A stretch of 64,000 bases of DNA from NCBI GenBank assembly GCA_963742795.1, contig CAVUNL010000027.1:1-64000 (forward strand). Reading direction: 5' to 3'. The position numbers were made by a program, and so were the translations under genes. Each line of letters begins with the position of its first letter. Within the stretch, counting starts at the first letter, position 1. The notes below the pieces were generated by a model. It was not told the DNA's origin. It searched no databases and was given only the letters and a program-made list of their open reading frames with translations. Source of the stretch: Palsa-504 sp963742795. Its GTDB lineage: Bacteria; Actinomycetota; Actinomycetes; Streptosporangiales; Streptosporangiaceae. Positions 26,067-35,666 of the stretch are shown in pieces.

Positions 26067-27755
26067 TTACGAGGCCGTCAGGCGGGCCACGGCGTGGCCC
26101 GCCTGACGGCCGCTGAACAGGCAGCCGCCCAGGAATGACCCTTCCAGCGAGCGGTAGCCGTGCATGCCGCCGCCGCCGAACCCGGCGACCTCCCCGGCGG
26201 CGAACAGGCCGGGCACCGGATGAGTGGGCCGGGCCCGGCTGAGCACCCGGCTGGACAGGTCGGTCTGCAGCCCGCCCAGGGTCTTGCGGGTCAAGATGTT
26301 GAGCCGGACGGCGATCAGCGGCCCGGCCCTGGGATCCAGGATCTTGTGCGGCGCGGCCGTCCGGGCCAGCCGGTCGCCGCGGAACCGGCGGGCGTTGCGG
26401 ATCGCCATGACCTGCAGGTCCTTGGTGTACGGGTTGTCGATCTCCCGGTCGCGCGCGACGATCTGCCGCTCCAGGTCGGCCAGGTCGATCAGCGCCTCAC
26501 CGGTCAGCTTGTTCATGCCCGCGACCAGCTCGGGCAGGGTCCTGGCCACCACGAAATCGGCCCCGCGCTGCTTGAACGCCTCCACCGGGGCGGGGGCGCC
26601 GGGCCGGACCCGGGACAGCGTGAGCCGGATGTCCTTGCCGGTCAGGTCGGGGTTCTGCTCCGAGCCCGACAGCGCGAACTCCTTCTCGATGATCTTCTCG
26701 GTCAGGACGAACCACGAGTAGTCATAGCCGCTCTCCCTGATGGCGCCCAGCGTGCCCAGGGTGTCGAAGCCGGGGAAGTTCGGCGCCGGGAACCGCCGGC
26801 CACCGGCGTCGAACCACATCGACGAGGGCCCGGGCAAGATCCTGATGCCGTGCCGGGCCCAGATCGGATCCCAGTTCTCGATGCCCTCGGTGTAGTGCCA
26901 CATCCGGTCCCGGTTGACGAGCCGCCCGCCCGCTCGTTCGGCGATGGCCAGCATCCGCCCGTCGACGTGCTCGGGTACCCCGCTGATCATGCGCTCCGGC
27001 GGCGGCCCGAGCCGGGCTGGCCAGTTCTGCCGGATCAGGTCGAAGTTGGCGCCGATCCCGCCGGACGTCACGATGACGGCCGGCGCGTGCAACTCGAACC
27101 GGCCGACCTCGGTGCGCGAGCTACGCGTCCCGCGGGCCGCGTCGCTGGGTGCTAGGAGCGCACCGCGCACGCCGTCGACCGCCCCGCCGGTGACGGTGAG
27201 CTCGTCCGCCCGGTACCGGAACCGGAGCCCGACCCGGCCGGACGCCGCCGCGTCCCGGACCCGCCGCTCGAACGGGGCCAGCACCCCAGGCCCGGTGCCC
27301 CAGGTGACGTGGAAACGCGGCACCGAGTTGCCGTGCCCGTCGGCCAGGTAACCGCCCCGTTCGGCCCAGCCCACCAGCGGGAACCAGCGCACCCCCATCG
27401 CGTGCAGCCAGGAGCGCTTCTCCCCGGCGGCGAAGTCGACGTAGGCCTGCGCCCAGCGGTACGCCCAGTAGTCCTCCGCGGCGGGATCGTCGATGCCGCG
27501 GTCGAAATACGCGCTGCCGGTCCAGTCCTGCCAGGCCAGCTCGCGGGAGTCCTTGATCCCCATCCGGCGCTGCTCGGGCGAGTCGACCATGAACAGTCCG
27601 CCGAACGACCAGAACGCCTGACCGCCCAGGTTCGACTCGGGCTCCTGATCCAGCAGCAGCACGCGCCGGCCGGCGCTGGCCAGTTCGGCGGTGGCGGCCA
27701 GCCCGGCCAGCCCAGCGCCCACCACGATCACGTCCGCGTCCACGAGCTCATCCAA
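26067..27755 (-). CDS. FAD-binding dehydrogenase (fumarate reductase/KstD-like fold)
   Basis: 562 residues. The dinucleotide-binding motif is DVIVVGAGLAGLAATAELAS with the following LLDQEPESNLGGQAFWSFGG. The C-terminal FAD motif is HPVPGLFAAGEVAGFGGGGM. Members of this FAD_binding_2 group include 3-ketosteroid dehydrogenases and related flavoproteins. The substrate cannot be stated. The gene is convergent with the membrane-protein gene with only 7 bases between stops. The start at 27755 gives MDELVDADVIVVGAG, a normal short N-terminus. Confidence 0.88.
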   Translation of the reverse strand: MDELVDADVIVVGAGLAGLAATAELASAGRRVLLLDQEPESNLGGQAFWSFGGLFMVDSPEQRRMGIKDSRELAWQDWTGSAYFDRGIDDPAAEDYWAYRWAQAYVDFAAGEKRSWLHAMGVRWFPLVGWAERGGYLADGHGNSVPRFHVTWGTGPGVLAPFERRVRDAAASGRVGLRFRYRADELTVTGGAVDGVRGALLAPSDAARGTRSSRTEVGRFELHAPAVIVTSGGIGANFDLIRQNWPARLGPPPERMISGVPEHVDGRMLAIAERAGGRLVNRDRMWHYTEGIENWDPIWARHGIRILPGPSSMWFDAGGRRFPAPNFPGFDTLGTLGAIRESGYDYSWFVLTEKIIEKEFALSGSEQNPDLTGKDIRLTLSRVRPGAPAPVEAFKQRGADFVVARTLPELVAGMNKLTGEALIDLADLERQIVARDREIDNPYTKDLQVMAIRNARRFRGDRLARTAAPHKILDPRAGPLIAVRLNILTRKTLGGLQTDLSSRVLSRARPTHPVPGLFAAGEVAGFGGGGMHGYRSLEGSFLGGCLFSGRQAGHAVARLTAS

Positions 27756-27823
27756 CCGTATCCGCTCGTAGCGTGACCAGGGCGGGATCGCGGCTGCGAC
27801 CAGGAGGAGCTATGGCAATCCGG

Positions 27824-27829
27824 TAAAAT
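27824..27829 (+). promoter_or_regulatory. -10 element for a leaderless methyltransferase transcript
   Basis: TAAAAT lies six bases upstream of the GTG start and no Shine-Dalgarno fits that start, so the mRNA is probably leaderless. Confidence 0.5.
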
Positions 27830-27835
27830 CGCCTG

Positions 27836-28630
27836 GTGACTGCCAGCCCCGCTCCCTTCGACGCGTCGCGGCCGCACGTCGCGCGGGTGTATGACTACCT
27901 GCTGGGCGGCAAGGATAATTTCGCCGCCGATCGGGCCGTCGGTGACCGGATGCTCACGTCGATCCCCGCGGTCCAGCTCGGGGTGCGGGCTCAGCGTGAC
28001 GTGCTCGGCCGGGTGGTCCGCTACCTGGTCGGCCAGGTCGGCCTCAGGCAGCTGCTGGACATCGGCTCGGGGCTGCCCACCGCGGACAATGTGCACGAGA
28101 TCGCCCAGCGGATCGACCCGGCCACCCGCGTGGTCTACCTGGATAACGACCCGATCGTGCTGTCCCACGCCGAGGCACTGCTCGCCGACGACAGGTCGAC
28201 TTTCGTTGTCGAGGGCGACCTTCGCGACCCGGCTGGCATCTTGCGTCATCCCGACGTGCGCAAGCACCTGGACTGGGAGCAGCCGATCGGCCTGCTGATG
28301 TGCGGCATCCTGCACTACGTCCTGGACGAGGAGCATCCCGGCGACGTGGTGGCCACCCTCTACCGCGCGCTGCCGCCCGGCAGTTACGTCTTCATCCATC
28401 ACCTGCTGTCCATCAAGGACCCCGCCGCCGCCGTCCTGCAGGAGCAGATGCGGGCCGGCCTCGGACGGGCGCAGTTCCGGACCTTGGACCAGGTCAGGAC
28501 CCTGTTCGACGGGCTGGAGCTGGTCGAGCCCGGCCTGGTGATCGTCCCGGACTGGCGTCCCGAGCCCCCGGCGGTCCGTGATCACCCCGTCCTGGAGATG
28601 GCCTGCGTCGGGGTGGCCCGCAAGCCGTAA
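27836..28630 (+). CDS. SAM-dependent methyltransferase, DUF574/Methyltransf_19 family
   Basis: 264 residues, GTG start. The family signature ASRPHVARVYDYLLGGKDNF opens the protein, followed by LRQLLDIGSGLPTADNVHEI (SAM motif I, with DIGSG), RVVYLDNDPIVLSHAEALL (motif II Asp) and GLLMCGILHYVLDEEHP. These proteins are abundant and almost confined to actinobacteria, supporting the origin of this half of the window. Substrate unknown. Confidence 0.93.
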   Translation: MTASPAPFDASRPHVARVYDYLLGGKDNFAADRAVGDRMLTSIPAVQLGVRAQRDVLGRVVRYLVGQVGLRQLLDIGSGLPTADNVHEIAQRIDPATRVVYLDNDPIVLSHAEALLADDRSTFVVEGDLRDPAGILRHPDVRKHLDWEQPIGLLMCGILHYVLDEEHPGDVVATLYRALPPGSYVFIHHLLSIKDPAAAVLQEQMRAGLGRAQFRTLDQVRTLFDGLELVEPGLVIVPDWRPEPPAVRDHPVLEMACVGVARKP

Positions 28631-28671
28631 GACGCCTCGCCGAAGCCGCCGACGGGACTCCCGGTGCACCC

Positions 28672-30300
28672 TCAGTGGCCGAGGGCCAACTGGACGATCT
28701 TGACGATGACCAGGATCATCGCGATCGCCAGGTAGGCCCGCAGCGCGGACAGGCCGATCTTGCGGCCGGTCGACAGCACCGGCTTGGACAGCATGGCCAG
28801 CGGCGGCATCCGCCAGGTGTCACGGCCGGTCCGGTCCACCGGCACGCCGCCGACGGCCCGGCGGGCACGGACCAGGGCCCAGCCGCCCGCGCCGACCGAC
28901 GCCACCGCGCACGCCGCCATGATGATCACGATCTGCCGCCCGGTGATGTCCGGGAACAGCACCGAGGCGGTCAGCACCACCGACAGCGTGATCAGCACCG
29001 CGATCACGCCAGAGGTGAACAGGTTGACCCGGCGGCCGTTGACCCACGGGCCGAGTACGGACTTGTCGTTGCACAGCAGCAGCAGGAATACCGTCGCGCT
29101 GGGCAGCAGCACGCCGGCCAGGACCTGCACGCCCTCGGTGAGCAGGCCGAGCGGCGAGCCGGGGATCAGCACCACGGCCGCGGCCCCGCCGATCAACGCG
29201 GCGTACACCGCGTAGAAGCCCTTGGCCTGGCGGAACCCGCGGTGCAGCGAGTGCTTAAGGCCGAGCACGTCGCCGATCGCGTAGGCGCTGGACAGCGAGA
29301 CCGCGAAAGCGCCGATGATGGACGCGTCGAGCAGCGCGATCGCGAACACGATTCCGGCCACCCGGCCCGCGTAGGCCGCGATGCCGTGGGCGAGCCCGGC
29401 GGAGTCGGTGAAGTTGCCCACGCCCTTGGTCCCGGCGAAGGCGGCGGCGGTCGCACCCATCACGGCTGCGGCGCCGATCACCACGATCACGATGCCGATC
29501 CACAGGTCGGCCTTCTCGTACCGCATGAACCGGGGGGTGATCCGCTTGTCGATCACGTAGGACTGCTGGAAGAACAGCTGCCACGGCGCGACCGTGGTGC
29601 CGACGATGCCGATGACCAGCAACATGACCGCGGCCAGCTGCCCGGAGCCGCCGGGCAGGCCGGGGACGACGAAGCCGTGCGCTATCTGGCCGGCGTTCGG
29701 GTGGGTGAACAGGACCAGCGGGATGAGCAGCAGCGACCCGGCGCAGAACGTCACCGCGATCCGCTCGAACCTGCGGAAGCTGCCGGTGAACGCCGCGGCG
29801 ATGATTACCCCGGCGGCGAACACCACCGCGACCAGCTTGGGCACGCCCAGGTAGCCGGCCGCCAGCGTGATACCGATGAATTCGGTGATGATGGTCAGCG
29901 CGTTGAGGATGAACAGGTCGATGACCGAGAACGCGCCCCAGAACTTGCCGAACCTCTCCAGGATCAGCCGCGCGTGGCCGACTCCGGTCACCGCGCCGAG
30001 CCTGAGCACCATCTCCTGATTCACGTACAGCACCGGAACCAGAAGCAGCAACGTCCACAGCAGGCGGGTGCCGTAGTTCTGGCCGGCCTGCCCGTAGGTG
30101 GAGAACGCGCCGGCGTCGTTGTCGCCGCACATCACGATGAGGCCCGGCCCCACGATAGCCAGCAGGGTCTTCAGCTTGGCGGACAAGCCGACGCGCGGAC
30201 CGTAGTCGTCGACGGCGATGGTGCCGAGCGCGCCGCGGATGTCGCCCACGTGCGCGTCGTCAAGGACAGCGGCGGGGACGGTACGGGTGATGGTGGCCAT
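28672..30300 (-). CDS. NRAMP-like divalent metal transporter with non-canonical metal-site motifs, probably Mg2+
   Basis: About 542 residues, 11-12 membrane segments. The TM1 site, DPGN in Mn/Fe NRAMPs, reads CGDNDAGAFSTYGQAG. The TM6 site, where classical members have Met-Pro-His, reads GTTVAPWQLFFQQSYV, so the soft-metal methionine ligand is absent. This is the pattern expected for the NRAMP-related Mg2+ transporter (NRMT) branch. An M-box Mg2+ riboswitch lies upstream on the same strand, supporting Mg2+ as substrate. The start MATITRTVPA is chosen because GAGAGGGG precedes it. A 31-codon ORF and a strong hairpin lie in the leader. Confidence 0.85.
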   Translation of the reverse strand: MATITRTVPAAVLDDAHVGDIRGALGTIAVDDYGPRVGLSAKLKTLLAIVGPGLIVMCGDNDAGAFSTYGQAGQNYGTRLLWTLLLLVPVLYVNQEMVLRLGAVTGVGHARLILERFGKFWGAFSVIDLFILNALTIITEFIGITLAAGYLGVPKLVAVVFAAGVIIAAAFTGSFRRFERIAVTFCAGSLLLIPLVLFTHPNAGQIAHGFVVPGLPGGSGQLAAVMLLVIGIVGTTVAPWQLFFQQSYVIDKRITPRFMRYEKADLWIGIVIVVIGAAAVMGATAAAFAGTKGVGNFTDSAGLAHGIAAYAGRVAGIVFAIALLDASIIGAFAVSLSSAYAIGDVLGLKHSLHRGFRQAKGFYAVYAALIGGAAAVVLIPGSPLGLLTEGVQVLAGVLLPSATVFLLLLCNDKSVLGPWVNGRRVNLFTSGVIAVLITLSVVLTASVLFPDITGRQIVIIMAACAVASVGAGGWALVRARRAVGGVPVDRTGRDTWRMPPLAMLSKPVLSTGRKIGLSALRAYLAIAMILVIVKIVQLALGH

Positions 30301-30377
30301 GGTGAACACCCCTCTCACGTCAACAGATGTGACGGGAACAGGGGCACACGCTGATTCGGACCCAGGCGGAGGCAAGC

Positions 30378-30411
30378 CACGCCGACCCTGCCCGAGGGAG
30401 GGTCAGGCGTG
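30378..30411 (-). terminator. Strong leader hairpin between uORF and transporter gene
   Basis: On the minus strand CACGCCTGACCCT pairs with AGGGTCGGCGTG around a 9-base loop, with one bulge, 78 bases before the transporter start. There is no U-tract. It could be a terminator-like or accessibility switch responding to the uORF. Confidence 0.5.
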
Positions 30412-30429
30412 AATTCGGATTAGCTCAGT

Positions 30430-30525
30430 TCAGCGGGATAAGCCTTCTTGGGCCATGGCGTGTGCCGGAACAAAATGGGATAGCAGCGAGGAGGGCCAAC
30501 TTCGGCCCGGACTATCAGAGTCCAT
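30430..30525 (-). CDS. 31-codon upstream ORF in the M-box leader (putative Mg2+-sensing leader peptide)
   Basis: Begins ATG with GGGAGG seven bases upstream and encodes MDSDSPGRSWPSSLLSHFVP followed by AHAMAQEGLSR. It starts 112 bases after the riboswitch P1 stem and ends 129 bases before the transporter start. The acidic/proline start (DSDSP) resembles the Asp/Glu/Pro-rich starts of MgtL-type leader peptides, whose translation is unstable at low Mg2+. Translation and a regulatory role are inferred from the good ribosome site and the position. Confidence 0.55.
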   Translation of the reverse strand: MDSDSPGRSWPSSLLSHFVPAHAMAQEGLSR

Positions 30526-30637
30526 CGCGTGCCTCCCTTCCGTCGCGACGCACGGGGGCGCCAAGCCGCGCGTGCCATTAAGGCACGTCACCGTGACACA
30601 TGAGGAAACACCGGCCAGCAGCGGGATAATCCTGGCC

Positions 30638-30810
30638 GCACCTCTCTCGTAAGAGCTTTGGCACTCCACGGCGTACTGCGATGGGACGCATCGCCAGCCA
30701 CTTGGCCTCACCCCTTGGGCCGGGGAGAGGTGTCCTGATCCGGAGCGTCTCTCGACGGTTGGGATCAGTGGCCTATGTCCGTGAAGACGCCTCACCGAAC
30801 GAGGTGTCCT
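30638..30810 (-). ncRNA. M-box (ykoK) magnesium riboswitch
   Basis: The RNA on the minus strand begins ACACCTCGTTCGGTGAGGCG, continues CACGGACATAGGCCACTGAT, and ends GGAGTGCCAAAGCTCTTACG then GAGAGAGGTG. These are the conserved M-box blocks (GGTGAGGC, GGACATAxGCCACTG, AGTGCxAAAGCTCTxCGA). P1 is formed by ACACCTC and GAGGTGC. Mg2+ binding normally compacts this RNA and switches expression off. Only the NRAMP-like transporter lies downstream. Confidence 0.92.
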
Positions 30811-30847
30811 GTTTAATCTCACTCAGAATGCCGTCAGCAACCCAGAC

Positions 30848-30853
30848 TGTCAA
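30848..30853 (-). promoter_or_regulatory. Possible -35 element of the M-box transcript
   Basis: TTGACA on the minus strand, 37 bases upstream of the riboswitch; a weak -10 (CATTCT) follows at 17 bases. Confidence 0.35.
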
Positions 30854-30922
30854 CTCGGCGCGCCAGCCGGGCTGACGGGCGCTCAGGCCCACAGGGTGTC
30901 GGTGACCGTGCCGGGATACCTG

Positions 30923-31474
30923 TTACGGATTTACCGGGACGCCCAGCCCAGGCAGCACCTGAGCCGACGGGAGCGCCGCCACCAGGCGCCCCGGCAGCCG
31001 CAGCTTGGACCCGCGGATGCCAGAGCCGATCACCACCGAGCCGGTCTTCGCCACCGCCTCATCCACCAGCACCGGCCAGTCCGCCGGCAGCCCGACCGGC
31101 GTGATCCCGCCGTACTCCATGCCGGTGGCTGCGGTCACCGACTCGACCGGCGCGAACGACGCCTTCCGCGCGTCCAGGTTCCTGCGGACCAGGCCGTTCA
31201 CGTCCGCTCGGGTGGTGGCCAGGACCATGCAGGCCGCGTACATCGTGTTCCCGCCGCGCTTGCCCGCGACGACCACGCAGTTCGCCGACTCGGTCGGAGA
31301 GACCCCGTAGCGCTCGCAGAACGCCGCGGTGTCCGCCAGCGCCGGATCGATCTCGGCCACCAGGACCTCATCCGCCCCCGGCCAGCCCCTCAACGCCGTC
31401 GCCACCGGCGCCGCAAGCAAGTCTGTCCGGGACAACGCGGGAACAAATGACAGCGCCTCACTCATGCCGCTCAT
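30923..31474 (-). CDS. YbaK/aminoacyl-tRNA deacylase domain protein
   Basis: About 183 residues. YbaK-type trans-editing domains hydrolyse misacylated tRNA. The segment NCVVVAGKRGGNTMYAACMV fits the family strand-Lys-helix region (normally Q-x-K-S), and EYGGITPVGLP and VVIGSGIRGSKLRLPGRLV match the family GGV/GIRGSKL motifs. The start is uncertain: MSGMSEALSF (31474) or MSEALSF (31465). Neither has a strong ribosome site. The upstream region contains two palindromic sites shared with hrpA. Confidence 0.8.
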   Translation of the reverse strand: MSGMSEALSFVPALSRTDLLAAPVATALRGWPGADEVLVAEIDPALADTAAFCERYGVSPTESANCVVVAGKRGGNTMYAACMVLATTRADVNGLVRRNLDARKASFAPVESVTAATGMEYGGITPVGLPADWPVLVDEAVAKTGSVVIGSGIRGSKLRLPGRLVAALPSAQVLPGLGVPVNP

Positions 31475-31535
31475 CCAACCAGACCCGCCGCCCCCTCGCT
31501 CCCCACCCGCGTCCCGCCGCCGCGCCCCCAAACGG

Positions 31536-31587
31536 AATGAAACCCCGGTTTCACTACGCTCTAACGCAGTGAATTCCCGGTTTCATT
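31536..31587. promoter_or_regulatory. Pair of palindromic operator-like sites, 32 bp apart
   Basis: Site 1 reads ATGAAACCCCGGTTTCACT (31537-31555) and site 2 GTGAATTCCCGGTTTCATT (31569-31587). Each has arms of about seven bases around CC/CCGG. They lie between the divergent ybaK-like and hrpA genes. A related pair with the same spacing sits at 42708-42757. Confidence 0.6.
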
Positions 31588-31683
31588 CGGCTCCAACCGT
31601 CGCTCCGAGCCCGTCCGCGGAAGGCTCAGCGACGGAAAAGTGTTAGGTAGTGGGGGCCAATTAGGCTTATTCTTCCGGCCGGT

Positions 31684-34600
31684 ATGGAGTCGCGATCCGT
31701 GATGTCGTCGCAGGCTGAGCTCGCCGCGCCCGCCGAGGCGCGATCCGAGCCATCCGCAGCGCGATCCGAGCCATCCGCAGCGCGATCCGAGCCATCCACG
31801 ACGCGATCCGGGCGCTCCCGGTCCGGACGCTCCGGAAACCAGCGCTCCGGAAACCAGCGTTCCGGCAGCGCGCGCTCCGAGCACCGCCGCGCCGAGGCCC
31901 GGGCCGCGCGCCGGGCGGCCATGCCGCCCATTACCTATCCCCCCGAGCTGCCGGTCAGCCAGCGCCGCGATGAGATCGCCCAGGCCATCCGGGACCACCA
32001 GGTAGTGATCATCGCGGGGGAGACCGGCTCGGGCAAGACGACCCAGATTCCCAAGATCTGCCTCGAGCTCGGCCGGGGCGTCACCGGGCAGATCGGCCAC
32101 ACCCAGCCGCGCCGGCTTGCGGCCCGGACCGTGGCCGAACGGATCGCCGAGGAGCTGGGCAGCCCGCTCGGCGAGACGGTCGGGTACCAGGTGCGGTTCA
32201 CCGACGTGTCCGCCGACGACACGCTGATCAAGCTGATGACCGACGGCATCTTGCTGACCGAGCTCGCCCGCGACCGCCAGCTCAAGCGATACGACACGCT
32301 GATCATCGACGAGGCGCACGAGCGCAGCCTGAACATCGACTTCATCCTCGGCTACCTCAGGAAGCTCCTGCCCGAACGCCCCGACCTCAAGCTCATCATC
32401 ACCTCGGCCACCATCGACCCGGAGCGCTTCGCCGCGGCCTTTGGCGGCGCGCCGGTGGTCGAGGTGTCCGGGCGGACCTACCCGGTCGAAGTGCGCTACC
32501 GACCCGTAGACCCGATCGAGGGCGGTGAAGACGGCGACCAGGGCCAGGCCATCCTCGACGCGGTGGACGAGCTGTCCGGCGAGGGACCGGGCGACATCCT
32601 GGTCTTCCTGTCTGGTGAGCGCGAGATCCGCGACACCGCCGACCTGCTGGCCGGGCGAGACCGGCTCGAGGTGCTCCCGCTGTACTCCCGGCTGTCGGCC
32701 GCCGAGCAGCACCGGGTGTTCGAGCGTCGTCAGGCCTCGGCCCACACCCGCCGCGTGGTCCTGGCCACCAACGTGGCCGAGACCTCGCTCACTGTGCCGG
32801 GCATCCACTACGTCGTCGACCCGGGCACCGCGCGGATCTCCCGGTACAGCTACCGGACCAAGGTGCAGCGGCTGCCCATCGAGCCGATCTCCCAGGCCTC
32901 GGCCAACCAGCGCAAGGGCCGCAGCGGCCGGACCGCGGACGGGATCTGTATCCGGCTCTACTCCGAAGCCGACTTCGAGTCCCGGCCGGAGTACACCGAC
33001 CCCGAGATCCTGCGTACCAATCTGGCCTCGGTGATCTTGCAGATGGCCGCGATCGGCCTGGGCGACGTGCCGAAGTTCCCGTTCATCGACCCGCCCGACG
33101 CCCGTAACATCGCCGACGGACTGACGCTGCTGGCCGAGTTGAATGCGTTCAAAGACGGCCGGATCACCGGCCTCGGGCGCAAGCTGGCCCGGCTGCCAGT
33201 GGACCCCCGCATCGGCCGGATGGTCCTGGAAGCCGACCGCAACGGCTGTGTCCGCGAGGTGCTGATCATCGCCGCCGCGCTGTCCATCCAGGACCCGCGC
33301 GAGCGGCCCCTCGACGCCCAGCAGTCCGCCGACGACAAGCACCGCCGGTTCGCCGACCCCGACTCGGACTTCACCGCCTACCTGAACCTGTGGGACTACC
33401 TGGCCGAACGCCAGCATGAGCTGTCCTCGTCGGCGTTCCGCCGCCTGTGCCGGGCCGAGTACCTGAACTACCTGCGGATCCGCGAGTGGCAGGACCTCCA
33501 GGGTCAGTTGCAAAGGCTGGCCGGCGATCTCGGGGTGGCGGTCGATTCTTCTTCAGCCGAACGGACCGTGGTCCACCTCTCCCTGCTGGCTGGCCTGCTG
33601 TCCCAGATCGGCATGAAGGTCGAACCCGCGCGGCCGGCCGCGTCGCGCGCCCTCCAGTGCGGCGTCCGGGCGGCGGCCGCGCGCCGAGTACCTCGGCGCG
33701 CGCAACGCCAGGTTCGCCATCTTCCCCGGCTCGAGCCTGGTCCGGAAGGCGCCGGACTGGATCGTGGCCGCCGAGCTGGTGGAGACGTCCCGGCTGTGGG
33801 CCCGGACCGTGGCCAGCATCGAGCCCGAGTGGGTCGAGCCACTGGCCCTGCACCTGGTCAAGCGCAGCTACAGCGAGCCGCACTGGGAGCGCAAACGCGG
33901 CAGCGCCGTCGCGCTGGAGAAGGTCACCCTGTACGGGGTGCCGATCGTGACCGACCGCAAGGTCGGCTACGGGCGCATCGACCCGGCCGCGGCCCGGGAG
34001 CTGTTCATCAGGCACGCCCTGGTCGAGGGGGACTGGCAGACCTCACACCGGTTCTTCGCCGAGAACCGGCGGCTGCTCGCCGAGGCCGAGGAACTCGAGC
34101 ACCGCGTCCGCCGCCGCGGCCTGGTCGTCGGCGAGGACGAGCTGTTCGCCTTCTACGACGCGCGGATCCCGGCCGACGTGGTCTCGGCCCAGCACTTCGA
34201 CACCTGGTGGAAGCAGGCCCGCCGGGCCGACCCGGGCCTGCTCACGTTCCAGCCGGACGACCTGCTCAGCGAGGACGCCGCGCAGGTCAGCACGGACTCC
34301 TACCCCGACATCTGGACCTCGCAGTCCGCGGCGCTGGCGACGCTGCCCTTGTCCTACGCCTTCGAGCCCGGCAGCGACACCGACGGCGTGACCGTAGACA
34401 TCCCGCTGAGCAGGCTCAACCAGGTGAACCCGGCCGAGTTCTCCTGGCAGGTACCGGGGCTGCGGACCGAGCTCGTCACCGAGATGATCCGCTCGCTGCC
34501 CAAGTCGCTGCGCCGTGACCTGGTGCCCGCGCCCGACGTGGCCCGCGAGGTCGTGGCCCGCCTCGGGCCGCCGTCCGGGGACCTGCGCGACGCGGTGGCC

Positions 34601-35661
34601 CGCGAGCTGCGTTCGCTGCGTGACGTGACCGTGCCGCGGGACGCCTGGGACCTGTCCAAGCTGCCGCCCCACCTGCGGATCACGGTCAGGGTGACGGACG
34701 GGGAGCGCGTCCTGGCCGAGGGCAAGGACGTCGCCGAACTGCAGCGCGAACTCCGGCCGCGGCTGCGCGCGGTCCTGTCCCGGGCAGCGGCTGGCCTGAC
34801 CCGCTCGGGCCTGACCTCATGGGACTTCGACGCGCTGCCTACGGTGTTCCGCGAGGGCACCGTCGTGGCCTACCCGGCCCTGGCCGACGCGGAGACCACG
34901 GTCGACGTGCGCCTGTTCGAGACCGAGGCCGCCGCGCGTTCGGCCATGTGGGCCGGGACCCGGCGGCTGATCTTGCTCGGCGCGCCCTCGCCGGTTTGGG
35001 GTTCAAGTCGATCGCGGGCCGCCTGTCCACCCCGGCCAAGCTGGCCCTCAGCCACAACCCCCACGGCAGCGTGGCCGCCATGTTCGCCGACTGCGTGAAC
35101 TGTGCCGCCGACTACCTGATGGCCGAGGCGGGCGGCCCGGCCTGGGACCGCGAGGGCTTCGGTCGGCTGTCCGCCGCGGTCCGGGCCGGCCTGCACGAGG
35201 TGACCGCCGACGTGGTCGCCCGCGTGGAGTCGGCGCTCCGGCTGGCCCACGCGGTGCAGGCCCGGCTGGACGACACCCGGGCCGACGCGGTCCAGCCCGC
35301 CGTGGCCGACATGCGCGCCCAGCTGGCCCGGCTCATCTACCCCGCTTTCGTGACCGCCACCGGCTACCGCCAGCTGCCGCAGCTGACCCGTTACCTGCGC
35401 GGGATCGAGCGGCGGCTGGACAAGCTGCCGGAGAACCCGGCCCGCGACGCGGCCAACATGGCGGTCGCGCAGCGGGTCGAGCAGGCTTACCGGCAGGCCG
35501 TCGCCGACCTGCCCCCCACCCGCCGCAACGATCCGGACGTGACCGAGGTCCGCTGGATGCTGGAGGAACTCCGGGTCAGCCTGTTCGCCCAGACCCTGGG
35601 CACCCGCGCCCCCGTCTCAGAGACCCGCATCCTGGCCGCCCTCGGCCGCCTGCGCCCTTAG
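31684..35661 (+). pseudogene. hrpA: ATP-dependent RNA helicase HrpA, two frameshifts
   Basis: A DEAH-box helicase of about 1,320 residues. The N-terminus is a low-complexity Ser/Arg region built on three 21-bp DNA repeats. RecA domain 1 carries GETGSGKTTQIP (Walker A), TQPRRLAARTVAERIAEELG and IIDEAHERSLNIDF (DEAH box) with TSATID. Domain 2 has FLSGEREI, ATNVAETSLTVPGIHYVVDP and QRKGRSGRTADGICIRLYSE. The first frame is lost near 33,620-33,680 and resumes as EYLGARNARFAIFPGSSLVR. It shifts again near 34,990 to GFKSIAGRLSTPAKLALSHN and ends ETRILAALGRLRP. Since all three parts are well conserved, sequencing indels are more likely than decay. Confidence 0.9.
31738..31800 (+). repeat. Three tandem 21-bp repeats in hrpA
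   Basis: Unit GCGCGATCCGAGCCATCCGC plus A, coding ARSEPSA; the third copy varies at its end. It lengthens the disordered N-terminus and could change copy number. Confidence 0.7.
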
Positions 35662-35666
35662 GGCGG

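Noticed and set aside
28675..30354. A 559-residue + frame rich in His, Gln, Asp and Glu
   Set aside because: Antisense shadow of the NRAMP-like transporter.
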